NCBI GenBank assembly: GCA_025267735.1
Contig: CM046299.1
Span: 11,244,232-11,308,231 of the forward strand
Source: Mactra quadrangularis
Taxonomy: Eukaryota; Mollusca; Bivalvia; Venerida; Mactridae
Length of the DNA stretch: 64,000 bases
Direction of reading: 5' to 3'
Shown here: positions 36,501-47,432 of the stretch, one piece after another
How positions within the stretch are numbered: position 1 is the stretch's first letter
Layout: the number at the start of each line of letters is the position of its first letter
Program-made: the position numbers and the translations under genes
The notes under the pieces: generated by a model
The model's database searches: none
Told to the model about the DNA's origin: nothing
What the model saw: the letters and a program-made list of their open reading frames with translations, nothing else

Positions 36501-39500
36501 GTCTCTTAAGACAAATTTTGATTCCCGACATTGAAGCCGTTCTGACATTCTAAAATTCGTCATTTTCGTAGAACATTAATCTGTCAACGGGACGATTTTA
36601 ACTGATGGGCTTTTATCTAAATGTCGTCAAATGCATACAAATAATGGGCAAATCGATTTTTCTCTTTTTTAAATATCCTAAATTCAGCTTCAAATTGCAA
36701 TAATTTATAACAATTAAGTGAAACTTTGGTTTAAATAATGATTGCAAAACATTCGTTTTGTTTTCGTACATGTTAAAATCCGTAATTCCCGGACATTTTC
36801 GCAATAAAAACAACCAATATTTAGGTCATCAAAGTAAAGGCTGTTACATTTAAAACTGTGAAATTTACGCAATTTATAAGAATTAATTGTGATAATTGTC
36901 CAACACACCAGCTTATTCTTTGTTCTAACAAGCGCTGCAAACTTCAAGCGTAAAAATGTTTGCCTCGTTTGAAATTGAATGTAGATCGTGACGCCATTTT
37001 CAGAAAACGTGTTTATAATGTCCTCAATATTGACCTTTCTTTGTTTAAATATACAAATTGTTTCTGCTTACCTATTTTTAATAAATATTACTTTACACGT
37101 TCCACGCATGTATAAAAAAGTCAAATTTGCAGTCTCTTGAAATGTTTTGAAAACGATAACTCTCCACGGTACGGTAAGTACGATACGGGACTAATTGTTC
37201 AATGCGTATTATGTAATTACATTATGATTGGATCGTATTAGTGTCACTCTGTTGATTGTTCCCATTTACCCCTTTATCTTACAGTATTTATGACTGTCAA
37301 TTATTGATTTTTAGAGCCCGACATACGACTTAAGGTGATAGACATTGTGACGACGTAACCCCGGTGTATATCTCTAATTACTGGGTTTTATCGATTTTCG
37401 CCAAATTCGATTTATATGAGCCGGTCGTTTAACACAAATAAGTCAGTCAGTTTCGGCCAAAATCAGCGGTCGCTGGTCGCGTTAGACAAAAGTCGCTTAA
37501 GGCAAAGACTTAAAGAGTTAAAATGGTCCGTGGGAACTCAGAGTGGTCGCTTAGTGCAAATGGCCGCTTAGGAGACGTGGTCGCTTACGCAAGATTAACT
37601 GTATTTTAATTTGTTTTTATAGAACCTCCTCCAAAAGTTGAAGAAAGTGTTAAAGAAGAAGCAAAACCTAGTAATGTTGGCAAATATATTCCACCTAGTC
37701 AACGAGGGGCTGCAGCCTCAGGTAGCTCTGGGGCTAGTTCTGGCCCTACTGTACCTGCACATATAAGAAAAAAGAAAATTGCTCCAAATTTGAGAAGTGA
37801 AGAAGATTTTCCAACACTTGGTGGCGGCCCAAATCCTGCACAATTTGATAGGTAGGTTTATTATTAAGTTATTTATACAATACAATACAATACAAACTTT
37901 ATTTATTGTCGGATATTTGTAACAAAGATACATTTAAAAGGGTATAGATATATTATTGATAAACTATGTTGTGTGATTTTTGACATTGTGTACATGTTAA
38001 CAGATTGTATTAGTCTCACATTTAAATGACATCGGCTCAAATATTCTTTTTTAAGGTATATTTCTGTGGTTTAAAAGACAAGATTGTGCCAAAATGATTA
38101 AATGATTGTCTACAGAAATTTCACTTCTGTAGAATGACATGAAATGTACAAAATGGTTGTGCTTAATTAAGTTTGGGTCTGACATCAAATAAACAAATAT
38201 CCTCAATAGACATAATTCAGAACTCTAATTTGTGTGTTTTTCCATGCAAACAAAGTTTCTTTCACATTATTGCTGAAAAGCACAAAATATGGATTTAATC
38301 TTTTTGTTCATTGACACATATTTTCATTGTGATGGTGGCTGTTAGTTTTACCTCTGAGGAAAGCCCAAATATTTGATATTTACAGTCCAACCTGTGAACA
38401 ACGGCCGGCCAAGGGAAAAGAGAAAAGTGGCCTTTGTTCACAGGTGGCCTTTGTTCGGAGGGAGGAACAAACGGGCCATGTTTCGTCAGACTTGAGAGAC
38501 AGAGTTCATAATTAACATGAATTAATAATTAAAATTCAATGTTTTTATTTTCAACCTTAATTCATTATTCACATTATCATTATTGAAGTTGTGACTATAA
38601 ATGAATAAAACAAAACTTTGAACAAAGAATGACTAAAACAAAGAAATCAGTGATTTTTTGTTTGCAGCTACATTTCATGCTATGCCCTCTACATTAACAA
38701 ATGCACTTTACAAATTCTCATTACCCTGACCTTTTGTATAGTATTTCTATCTTGTCCCAGTTGTCAAATTACCTGTATACAGCGGTCACAGTTGAACGAA
38801 TTTAGGAATTAACAGCGTGTCACAAACATTTAGCTAACTGCCGGACGTGTGAAAAACAAACCTAGTGGAGTCTCCAAACATTCAAAACTAATTAACAAAG
38901 TGTCATCACATGACGTAATTTACTCCTGATTTACAAATAAATTTGACAATAAAAGGATACATTAACATATTTTAATAATAAGGTGACGAGAAAATTGTCT
39001 ACAGCTTGATAATAACTAATAAAATCGTACCTGAGATGGTTTGTTTATGAAAAATCCGGAAAAAATCGGATTACGGGTTTTTAGCTTAACTTTAACAAAA
39101 ATGGCGGCCTGCTTTCAAAATCGCCTTTATACGAAATACTGTCTTCAAACAATCGTCTGGCCGTTGTTCACAATTCTAAACTGGCCGCGGGGATGGTTTT
39201 GGCTGGCCGCTGGTCGCAGTCGACAGATGGCCATTATTCACGGCCTTTTTAAGAGCGTTTTTGGTTGGGGGGAAATCAAAATGGCCACTGTCAGCAGGTG
39301 CCCGCTATTCGGAGGTGGCCGTTAGCACAAGTTGGACTGTATATATATTCCGGATATAGTCTATTGTGAAACAGGTTCTTACAACTTGGATTAATCATTC
39401 TTGAATCCACTCCCTTGTCCTCCAGTACCAAGCACTAAGGATAAAGTTTCTTGCTCGTGGAAACAATCAGATGGGTTTGGGATATTATTCAAACCAAAGC

Positions 39501-39883
39501 AAATCTAACTTTTCCATGTTGACAATTCAACATTGTATCCAAATAGCCTTGTTCACTCGTTGTTTTTTTTAATATTCACACAAGCATGGGTGAAAGTTTT
39601 CAGGACTGATCCTGAAGTTCAGGATTTTTGGAACAGAGAAAGGGTTCTTTTCATATGATAATGTGACCTTAAAAACATGAAATTTGGAAATTTCAGGATT
39701 TTGAAAATGTTGAACTTTCACCCATGCCACCTGTACACACCACCGATACATTGTATTAACATCTATTTCAGTGATCCTAGAAACTTTGAGAGAGTACAAC
39801 ATGGAGGACGACAAATGGATGATCCAACTAGAACCACACAACAATTATCATTAGGAAATAAATTTTCAGCATTACAAGATTGA
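30544..39883 (+). CDS. CDV3: CDV3 homologue, five exons, ~255 residues
   Basis: CDV3 (TPP36/H41) is a small, conserved, mostly disordered cytoplasmic phosphoprotein of unclear function. Exons: 30544-30741 (or to 30756), 34668-34744, 35758-35909, 37623-37851, 39772-39883, with TGA at 39881-39883. All phases agree. Family landmarks in order are an N-terminal SLDDFFAKKDKSKKKSKSS, then EEWKEVEEEKAKDYSGLRIA followed by NLQIS, then an Asp run of seven (DDDDDDD) and QGPWKAG. Exon 4 adds KYIPPSQR and EDFPTLGGG, and the C terminus is KFSALQD. The matching human landmarks are LDNFFAKRDKKKKK, DEWKELEQKEVDYSGLR, GPWNK, YRPPGAR and FPSL. The exon 1 donor is ambiguous: CCA|GTAAAA gives 255 residues and GAG|GTTTCG gives 260. 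Reading through exon 1 gives an 85-residue product. Every intron carries a DNA transposon. Confidence 0.95.
31908..33254. mobile_element. hAT-like non-autonomous element in CDV3 intron 1
   Basis: The ends read CAGGGACAAGGAAATTCGCC and, as complement, CAGGGACCAGGAAATCGCC. A perfect 8-bp target duplication, CTTGTTGG, lies at 31900-31907 and 33255-33262. Subterminal AATCGGTCC motifs occur near both ends. No transposase frame is present in 1347 bp. Confidence 0.92.
35149..35713. mobile_element. hAT-like MITE in CDV3 intron 2
   Basis: The ends read TAGGGCTGTCATGATA and, as complement, TAGGACTGTCACAATT. A perfect 8-bp target duplication, CTCCCTGC, lies at 35141-35148 and 35714-35721. At 565 bp it is non-autonomous. 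It ends 44 bp before CDV3 exon 3. Confidence 0.93.
36191..36391 (+). repeat. Four tandem copies of a 52-bp unit in CDV3 intron 3
   Basis: GTCCAGAAAGGGTTC or GTCTAGAAAGAGTTC starts at 36191, 36243, 36295 and 36346. Each is followed by TTCTATCTGAAAGATGCTGA or a close variant. Confidence 0.93.
36438..37601. mobile_element. Pogo/Tigger-like non-autonomous element in CDV3 intron 3
   Basis: The ends read CAGTGGATCTTGTGTTAAGC and, as complement, CAGTTAATCTTGCGTAAGCG, both continuing GACCA. TA duplications lie at 36436-36437 and 37602-37603. It is a different family from the elements at 396 and 38383. It ends 21 bp before CDV3 exon 4, so the branch point of that intron probably lies inside it. Confidence 0.9.
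37860..37935 (-). pseudogene. LINE 3' tail fragment with pentamer tail, minus strand
   Basis: On the minus strand the sequence reads CCGACAATAAATAAAGTTTG followed by several TATTG units. This is a LINE 3' UTR end with a polyadenylation-like signal and a pentameric tail, and it parallels the LINE end at 3500-3520. Confidence 0.6.
38383..39339 (-). mobile_element. Pogo/Tigger-like non-autonomous element, copy 2
   Basis: The reverse-oriented sister of 396-1918, with TA at 38381-38382 and 39340-39341 and the same CAGTCCAAC ends. It has one internal 285-bp unit; 957 bp plus two units is close to the 1523 bp of copy 1. It lies in CDV3 intron 4. Confidence 0.92.
39585..39726. mobile_element. CATGGGTGAAA MITE in CDV3 intron 4
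   Basis: Ends CATGGGTGAAAG and CTTTCACCCATG. A related 117-bp copy lies at 44157-44273. It ends 45 bp before CDV3 exon 5. Confidence 0.75.
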
Positions 39884-39903
39884 CAACAGTGTTTGCTTAA
39901 TGA

Positions 39904-39909
39904 AATAAA
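39904..39909 (+). terminator. Possible CDV3 polyadenylation signal
   Basis: AATAAA lies 20 bases after the stop codon. Longer 3' UTRs are likely, because the AT-rich sequence continues. Confidence 0.35.
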
Positions 39910-42870
39910 AACAGTTATGTAATACAGAGTAAACTCTACAGAGCATCATCTGTTGGAACTTCAAAATTGGATTCTACATAGGATTCAATGTCTGGATCGC
40001 TAAAAATTTACACTGTTGTTATGTAAATTTGAGTTTTTCATTAATTGTTTTTCACAATTTGTGACTGCAAACCTGTATACTATGGATTTGAATTTTATTG
40101 GAGGAATCATTAGAATTAAGAAGGAATCTCTGTATAACTAGCTGACTAGGAATTCCTTCGGGAATCCTGGTAAAAACAATAAGTGTCAAATCTTGATGCA
40201 GTGTTGCTCTGTAGAGATGTTACTCTGTATTTATTGATTAATCTCTATTTTATGATAGATGCATGAAGTAATAGGACAGATTAATTGTGACAGATTAATA
40301 ATTTTGTGATACTTGTAATGAAGTTGTTTGTTAAAAAAGTTAATTCTGCAAAAGATATAGGATAATTGCCTGACACGTGGACAATTTTTGTGATTTTTTG
40401 AGGTATAGGTATTGCACAGATTTTTGAATTTTTATCAGATATTTTGTACAATTTATATCTACTTGTTATCAACCAATTAATGCTTTGTTAATGCATGTTT
40501 CACGCAAGATGTATTAATACATGCTGCATGGTTTCAGGGCTTTTTTCCTTATATAACGGGCTGTTCAGTGGCCCTTTCTCAATCTTTTTTTTATATCACA
40601 TGGATTTCTTGAATCTGGAATTTGTCTTGTATTTGTTTTTGTATTTTCCATCTCAAATCAATTAAATTGTGATGAAAACCCATAAATGTACTAAATAGAA
40701 AATATAGCCTGGGCCCTTATCCCAAATACTGAAAATAGTCCTGGATTTTCATCTCCACTGTTGAGATTTGCAATAATGATTGTTTGTACAAGTGGTACAA
40801 TAATTTATATGCAAAATTAAACGTTCTTTTTGATAATATCATAAATATTCCAGTTTTTTAATCATGTTTTTATAACATTTGACATGAACAAGCCAACAAA
40901 ATTTGTTTCCCTAAGGCTTGATTTCAAGTTCATGAATCCATTTTTGTTCTCTTTATCTCAAATAGAATTGAAAATTTCTTGCTTAGAATTTTTGTGTGTG
41001 TTGACCTGAGGACTAAGTGGTGTGGCTGTTTATAGCAAGCATGGCTGTAGTGTATGAAGGTACTATATTTTAATATTTGATTGTATAGAAAATTGTTTAA
41101 TTATGCATTACTGTTTAAACATTTGCACTGTCATTCTTTATCATGTCATTTTGATATTTAATTAACACTAATTATTAATTTTGATAGTGATTTGAGTACA
41201 TTTTGATAGAGTTCGTTAGTTATATGAACTAAAGAACTGGATTTGTTTGCTTTTAGTCACACTGGATCTAATTTCATATACATAGTCCAATATTATTTTT
41301 GACAGGAGAATTCAAAGTCTTGAAATGTCAACTATTTACGGGACTGCAATACTATTTTGAGCAATCGGAAATAAATTGTGCATGTATTGTTGGAATTCAA
41401 CTTCTGTTGTCATCATTTTGATGTCAAATTTTAAATGGGTCTATTACTGGCTATGATTTCAGAGGTGTCTCTGTAAAGTCAGAATCATGGATAGAATTTA
41501 AATAATCTGAATTTCACTTGTATATTTTTACTCATTTTCTGTTTCATAAATAATGCAAAACTCATTTACATGTCCCAGGTGTATTTAGTAAATGTTATTT
41601 GTTTGAATTCATTATAACATTATGTTTGTTGATTTGAGTGTGTACTTATCATTAGCCATTTTATATTGTAGTTAGTTCACAGTTAAAGAGTATAATTTCA
41701 ATATTATTTACAATGTTTAGAGGAGACCATAGGTGGCCAGCACGTTTCTAAGTCATAAACATTATATAAAGGGTCAGTGACCTGGTCAGTTAACAGGTCT
41801 GGTCCAGTGGTAACTATTTCATGTCTATTTCTCTAGGCATTGATAAATTTTTTATTCAACTTTCAGTGGCACAAACATTAACCCTGCTGATTTAAATACT
41901 TGATATTTATTGGATAATCCTCACACAAGGATATCTAGTTTTATTGATAGTAAGTACTGTATTGACTATTTATATCAGGGAATTAGTGTATGCACCTCTG
42001 ACAGTTTAATATAATTTAACATTAACATTAATTCTGTTTTCTCATAAAACTAAGTTTATTTCTAGGTCACCATTCTGTAAACTTGACATATTTTATCTTG
42101 ATGTTAAGCCATGTTACTGTTTGTTTGGCAAAATCCGGGCAGTCAAGTGGGCAGGTGTCGGTTGTCGTTAACAATTGCGTTGATGTTTTTTATTGATAAT
42201 ATATTTCTGCCATTTATTGTCAGTTCCTTATAAAACTTGAAACAATGATAACATACCACGTGATGCTAAGAATAAGAAAGTAACTGAAATCTATCTGGCT
42301 TAATTATGGATTATTTCCCATTGTAATTTTCGCCATTTAGTTTTCAGTATGTTGGATATTTTTGCCATTTAAGGCCAGATTTTTATAATCCAGCTTTAAT
42401 ATGGTTTCCACATTATTTTTCTTGTTAATCATTGGTTTGTTATAAGTTGTATGATATGGCTCATGTTCATTTTTTTGTATTGCTAAAATATCTATTCCAT
42501 TGATCATGTTCAATCTATTAGATGTTTTCATCAATTCTGTTGTTGGAGAAAGGGAAGAGCTTTGCATTGTTTTCCCCTATTTCATTAGATTTACTCGTAA
42601 TTCTGTAATAATTAACTGTTTATGGGATTTTAGCTTGTATAATTTATAAAAAAACATTATGTAAACTTAATATATACTCACATGCTCTTGTGTGTAATTT
42701 AAGTATCTGATATTATTTACAAACATGTATACTTACTTGATTCTATGTTTTGACATGTACAGAAAATTGTCGAGAAGTTTTGTAAACTGCCTTCTCTTAC
42801 TTTTGGCAAGAGTGATAAGAAAAACAGTGTGTGTGTTAATCGAATTAAATTATGAGGTTAAGATAATGCA
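39910..42870. other. CDV3 3' UTR and intergenic sequence
   Basis: No exon or terminal inverted repeat was recognised. The stretch around 40136-40175 (CTAGCTGACTAGGAATTCC, GGAATCCTGG) resembles repeat sequence at 47275-47345 and 49700-49790. Confidence 0.4.
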
Positions 42871-42871
42871 G

Positions 42872-43018
42872 GAGCAGGTATGGCCAAGTAGATATGACAT
42901 TGAACTGGTACATGTAATCATTGAATTGCCAGCACTATGTTGGTTCAAATAAAAAACAAACCTACCTCTTTGTTTTCTTGAGCAAGAAACTTCATACTTC
43001 TTACTCAGTATTTAGAGA
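42872..43018 (+). repeat. tRNA-derived SINE
   Basis: The head GTATGGCCAAGTAGATATGA and a B-box-like GTTGGTTCAAAT are followed by the TTGAGCAAGAAACTTCATAC and ACTCAGTA core shared with 6228-6352. Confidence 0.65.
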
Positions 43019-43793
43019 CCATTGGTGCTTTTCACAAAAAAAAATTCTTACGATAAAAATCTTCGTAAGTCAGTTTCATATACAATGTAATAAATTCTTC
43101 AGTCAGATGGATAATAAGCATTACTATGATATGATATTCAAAAGGTTTACACAATTCTACACAATTTGTTTAGAATTGATAAACCAAAAATGAGCATATT
43201 ATTAATGTTTCTTGCTTTTGACTTACAATGATTTTTTTCGTAAGAATTTTTGTGAAAATCACCTCAGGAAGCTGTCTCTAGAGTGATTGATATTTAGTTG
43301 TAACAACTTGTTTCACACTCAAGTTAAAATAAGTAAATGTAATATTCTGTTTCTTATTCTCATACTATACCTGTTGATTAGATTGTTCAAATATAGATCT
43401 CTGTTCATCACTTCAGTTGTATGAATGTAAAATTAGTTATTATATTAATGACTTCATTTATAGAGGCAATGCAGTAAGGGAATATGTTGAAATGGGTTTC
43501 TCTGCTCTGATTGTTTGTGCAGTTGTGACTCATAGTCAAAATTTATTTACCTCAGAAAAAATAATTCTCCAAAATCTTAAGATTTTTAATACTTTTTTGT
43601 CATAAAATCTACTTCAAGGATCATTCTGATCTAGCTACAAACATAAAACCACCAGTGGATATCCATAGTTACACTTAATTCCCAAAAACATCTTGCTGAT
43701 AGTGAATTGCTGGTAATATTTTGTGAATTTTCATCATTTTCTCCATTATAGTGAAAAGGCAGAAAGTAGGTCCTCGACTTATAGCAAAAAATC

Positions 43794-44047
43794 ATTATAC
43801 CCCCGCTTCGAAGAAGAGGGGGGTATACTGTTTTACCCTTGTCCGTGCGTCCGTCCGTCCGTTACAAAATTTCCGTCGCAGTTTTCTCAGCAACTATAAC
43901 ATGCAGCAGCCTAATACTTTGCAAATTGCTTCATCCCATAGTCCCATGTGGTGTAAAGCGATTTCATGCTCCTTGCTCATCTACTTCCTGTTTGTCGCAT
44001 ATTTTTAGATTTTGGCGGGGGGTATCACTAGTGAGCATTAGCTCACA
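43794..44047. mobile_element. Short inverted-repeat element with TACCCCCCGC-type ends
   Basis: TATACCCCCGCTTCGAAGAA at the left is balanced by GGCGGGGGGTATCACTAG at the right, and an internal GAGGGGGGTATACTG follows the left end. The two overlapping open frames here are not family-like. Confidence 0.5.
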
Positions 44048-44156
44048 GATTTATTGTCTATGTAATGATTATCACATGCATTGTATAGTGCTAACCACAT
44101 TATTTTGTTCTATCTTTAAGATTATGCTATTCTATTTTAGTAAGTCTTAACATTTA

Positions 44157-44273
44157 CATGGGTGAAAAGTCCTGGATTTTTTTTATTCCAGCAACTTTGA
44201 CACGGGAAAAAAGCTTTCTTGGGTCCTGAAAACCCTGAAATTTGGAAACCAGTCATGTCATTTTTCACCCATG
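44157..44273. mobile_element. CATGGGTGAAA MITE, second copy
   Basis: Ends CATGGGTGAAAA and TTTTCACCCATG, with a CATTTA target duplication at 44151-44156 and 44274-44279. Confidence 0.8.
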
Positions 44274-44530
44274 CATTTATTTTGTTGTGACAGTTTTAAT
44301 GTTTGTATGATGAAAGCTTGATGTTGGCAATATGATTGCTTACCTCCTAATTTGACCTCAATCACGATGTTTGTTTTGATTGAATAATTATCATCATTGA
44401 AACTAAGACTAATAAAAATTTTGAGAAAACATATTCATTACTTCTTGGTTTTTCTTAAAGGCACAGCTGTGGTAGTGTGCAGGATTTCAGATAATTTGGC
44501 CCAGGATTTTTCTGGCAGAGCTGCAGCATG

Positions 44531-44713
44531 TTCAGTTACCCTAAACGTTCTGTAACGTTAGGTTGGGGACAATACAGCCTGAGAGAACTTACCGGTAATA
44601 CCACACTAACAGTTTGAGTTGTCCCAACTTTGGATCAAGTTATCCACCCGTTGTGTTGTCTACGGATTGAGTTGTCCTATATTCGCAACGTTCGCCTAAC
44701 ATTCGTTACTGAA
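44531..44713. mobile_element. Possible small MITE (TTCAGTTAC ends)
   Basis: TTCAGTTACCCTAAACGTTC is partly matched by the complement of the right end, TTCAGTAACGAATGTTAGGC. Internal repeats of AACGTT and GAGTTGTCC are present. No clear target duplication. Confidence 0.4.
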
Positions 44714-44893
44714 CACCCTACAGGTTTAACCTTTTATTGAAATTCAGTTTCCTATATCTATATTCCTATCTAATTTTCACGCAAAATTTGTCCACACATA
44801 GTGGAGAAGCAAGAGGTTGGGTAATGAAGTGTCAAAGGAAGCTGGTATAGCTAGTATGTCACAGTACATTGTTCTAATACTAAGTGACTAATG

Positions 44894-45319
44894 GCACGTT
44901 CTGCAAGGCGATGGCTAGCTGGCACTTTTTGAAAGCAATTTTTTGTAGCATAAGAGGTCTACGTAACAGTTTGCTTCAAACTAGCAAATCCAAGATGGCG
45001 AATTTCTCAAACAAAAAGTTCAGAATAGTAACAAATAAAAAACATTTAAATAGATTATCACCATAATTATTCTATTTTACCACTTTGAAGAAATATATGC
45101 ATTAAGTAAAATGTATGATAATATCTATTCTTGAAAAAGAAACACATTCCCACAGGGGGCAGCCATTTTGAAATAAGCAGAAGTGTTCCGAATGATATGG
45201 CTAGCAAGAAAAAAACTTGCTACGTATCACTAGCTAGCAATTCATTTTGCTCGATCGTACCGACCTGTCAAAGGAAATTGCTACATAGGGCTAGCTAGCG
45301 ATCACCTTATAGAATGTGC
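44894..45319. mobile_element. MITE with GCTAGCTAGC-rich ends
   Basis: GCACGTTCTGCAAGGCGATG (left) matches the complement of the right end GCACATTCTATAAGGTGATC, and both continue into GCTAGCT. Subterminal CTAGCTAGC palindromes occur. Its architecture resembles the element at 46782-47226. Confidence 0.65.
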
Positions 45320-45324
45320 ATAAG

Positions 45325-46390
45325 TTTGGTTTCAAGTAACAATTTATGAACGCCATGAAAAATCTTAAGTTCAAATTTGAAATCAAATTCATAGACCCCT
45401 TTGTTAATAGCACACTACAGTCAACATTGTGAGATAACAGGTAATGATGATACTATCACAAATACAAAAAAAACAAAGCTAGTAAATTTACTAAAATTTT
45501 GCTTTTATTTTCCAAGTACAAAAAACATATATTAAACATTACCAAGTATACAATACATAAAACAAAGACAATGTTGAGAAACTGGCGCTCATTTCTGAAC
45601 CATTTACAAGGCATGTTTTAGTTCTAAATTTAGATCAATGTAAACTTGGTACTAGAATTAAGTGCCAGATTAACGTTTTTTGTCTATAAATAAATGTGAT
45701 CTATAAATCAATTATGTAAATTCAGCATGTTATTGCACTACTAATTTTGGACTCGCCCATTTAAGGGGGAACATGTATGTCTGTGATAATGTAGTGCAGT
45801 TTAAAAGTATTATTTCTTATGAAAAACAAATTGAATTGTTCAGTACTATCCATCGGTATACATTATCTGATATTATGCAAACTTGTTTTAATTGATGATA
45901 ACAAAAAACTTCATTCTAACTTTCATTCATTCCCATTTTTTGTTAGACTTCTTTTTTTAACAAGCCAAATTATGAAATTCACCTACAGTAGGTAGTTGAA
46001 AATGTCACATTGTTTCAAAGAAGACTAATAAATTTAGGTTACACTTGAAATTAGTATGTCTGGATACAATTATGTATAAAATTCATGACCACAAACAAAT
46101 TTGGTACAAACTCCTAATAATTAAAGAACATATAGCACAAATAATTCTTCCTAATACACACAAAAACAAAAAGGATATGAAATTTGCAATTGACAAAAAA
46201 TGATAAATAATTTACAATGCTACGAGTAAGAATGTAAAATAATGAAGACAGAGTTTGACACTAACAGTGTCTCAGGATTCAGAGGATCTAAAAATTAGGG
46301 AGGAATCCCAGTGGTACTTTTTATCCCTCAGGATCCCTATAAATTGCCAGGTTCTTACATGAATTTGAGTTCCTATGAAATGTTTATCAC
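45325..46390. other. Unassigned intergenic sequence
   Basis: AT-rich. Only 46255-46380 resembles another site in the window (49540-49680), around CCAGGTTCTTACATGAATTT and TGAGTTCC. Confidence 0.4.
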
Positions 46391-46395
46391 AATTA

Positions 46396-46640
46396 GGGAC
46401 TTTTGTCAGTTATCTTCCCCTGATAAAATCTGAAGCAATCCAATTGGTAAGTAGGTCCTTATAGTTGGAATCCTCGGATTTTATCATTGAAGTCCTATGA
46501 AAGGATTAAAAAGTATTTCATCTAATATCTTTCTTGTTAATAAAGATATCAACAAAAGTGGTGAAATTAAGATAGTTCTTTACCCTTAAAATGCTAAGCT
46601 TGAATTTCAAACAAATTAAATGATTAACAAAAAAGTTATT
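46396..46640 (+). repeat. Interspersed repeat, copy 2 (copy 1 at 13566-13760)
   Basis: Carries the same landmark strings as copy 1 in the same order, with small indels. Homology continues to about 46635 (CTTGAATTTCAAACAAATTA, also present at 13761-13780). Confidence 0.75.
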
Positions 46641-46781
46641 TAAGATTAACTATGGCAAGTTGACATTGAAAATCAAGGGTAAAATCCGAGTAATCCAACT
46701 AATTGGACCTACCTATTTGAAGAGTATACAAGGGGAAATTACTGACTAAAGTCTCTTATTTGTGACTGCAAATCTGTGGAC

Positions 46782-47226
46782 GCGTTGCCTAACGATTTTC
46801 GCTACGTTTGACTTTGAAAAAGCGCTTTCTTGTAGCGATTCGTCTTAGGAAACGGCTAGCTATTTACGTCACAAACCAAGATGGCGGCCTTTGCCGAGTA
46901 AAACATTTGCGCTTATTGCAATTGCATGTTTTCGGTGAGATTTCAAACTAAATAAGGCTTTAACAAGTATAAAATCACTGCAAAAACATATGTTTACTTA
47001 AACAATTACAAAAATCAATTTATTTCAATTCATCTATAGTCAGTCAAACATAAACACCAAATTGTCAGCAAACAGGAAGTCACATTATTGCGGAGGCAGC
47101 CATTTTGATTTGTTAAAGCGCTTTCGGGTAGCAAAGAATTTTTTCGCTACGTAGCGAAATGAAGCGATATATTGTAGCAAGCCGTTTCCTAGTATTTTGC
47201 TTCCTAGCGATTTTCTTAGGCAACGC
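46782..47226. mobile_element. 445-bp MITE with GCGTTGCCTAA ends
   Basis: The left end GCGTTGCCTAACGATTTTCG matches the complement of the right end GCGTTGCCTAAGAAAATCGC. Inside are GCGCTTTC motifs in both orientations and a CGCTACGTAGCG palindrome. There is no transposase. Confidence 0.75.
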
Positions 47227-47432
47227 ACCCATTATCTACATGTTTGCAATTGTAATTGATTAAAGAAATCTCAAATGTCAGGGAGGAATCACAAATAACT
47301 GACTAGGGATTCTTTTCAAATTCCTGATAAAAATTATTAGTCAAACCCTGGAAGATTGTATCAAAGGCTGTAAATGAAAACTCCATGCATATATTTACAA
47401 TAATTTGGTGTTTTTAAAATTGTTTGAACTTT

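Noticed and set aside
36613..36947. Minus-strand open frames in CDV3 intron 3
   Set aside because: They fall inside the pogo-like element at 36438-37601, and no transposase motif is present.
39041..39325. 94-codon open frame rich in Trp and Gly
   Set aside because: It is the terminal-repeat region of the pogo-like MITE at 38383-39339 read as protein.
43751..44150. Two overlapping plus-strand frames of 85 and 103 codons
   Set aside because: They lie in a short inverted-repeat element, and the same DNA is open in two frames without domain content.
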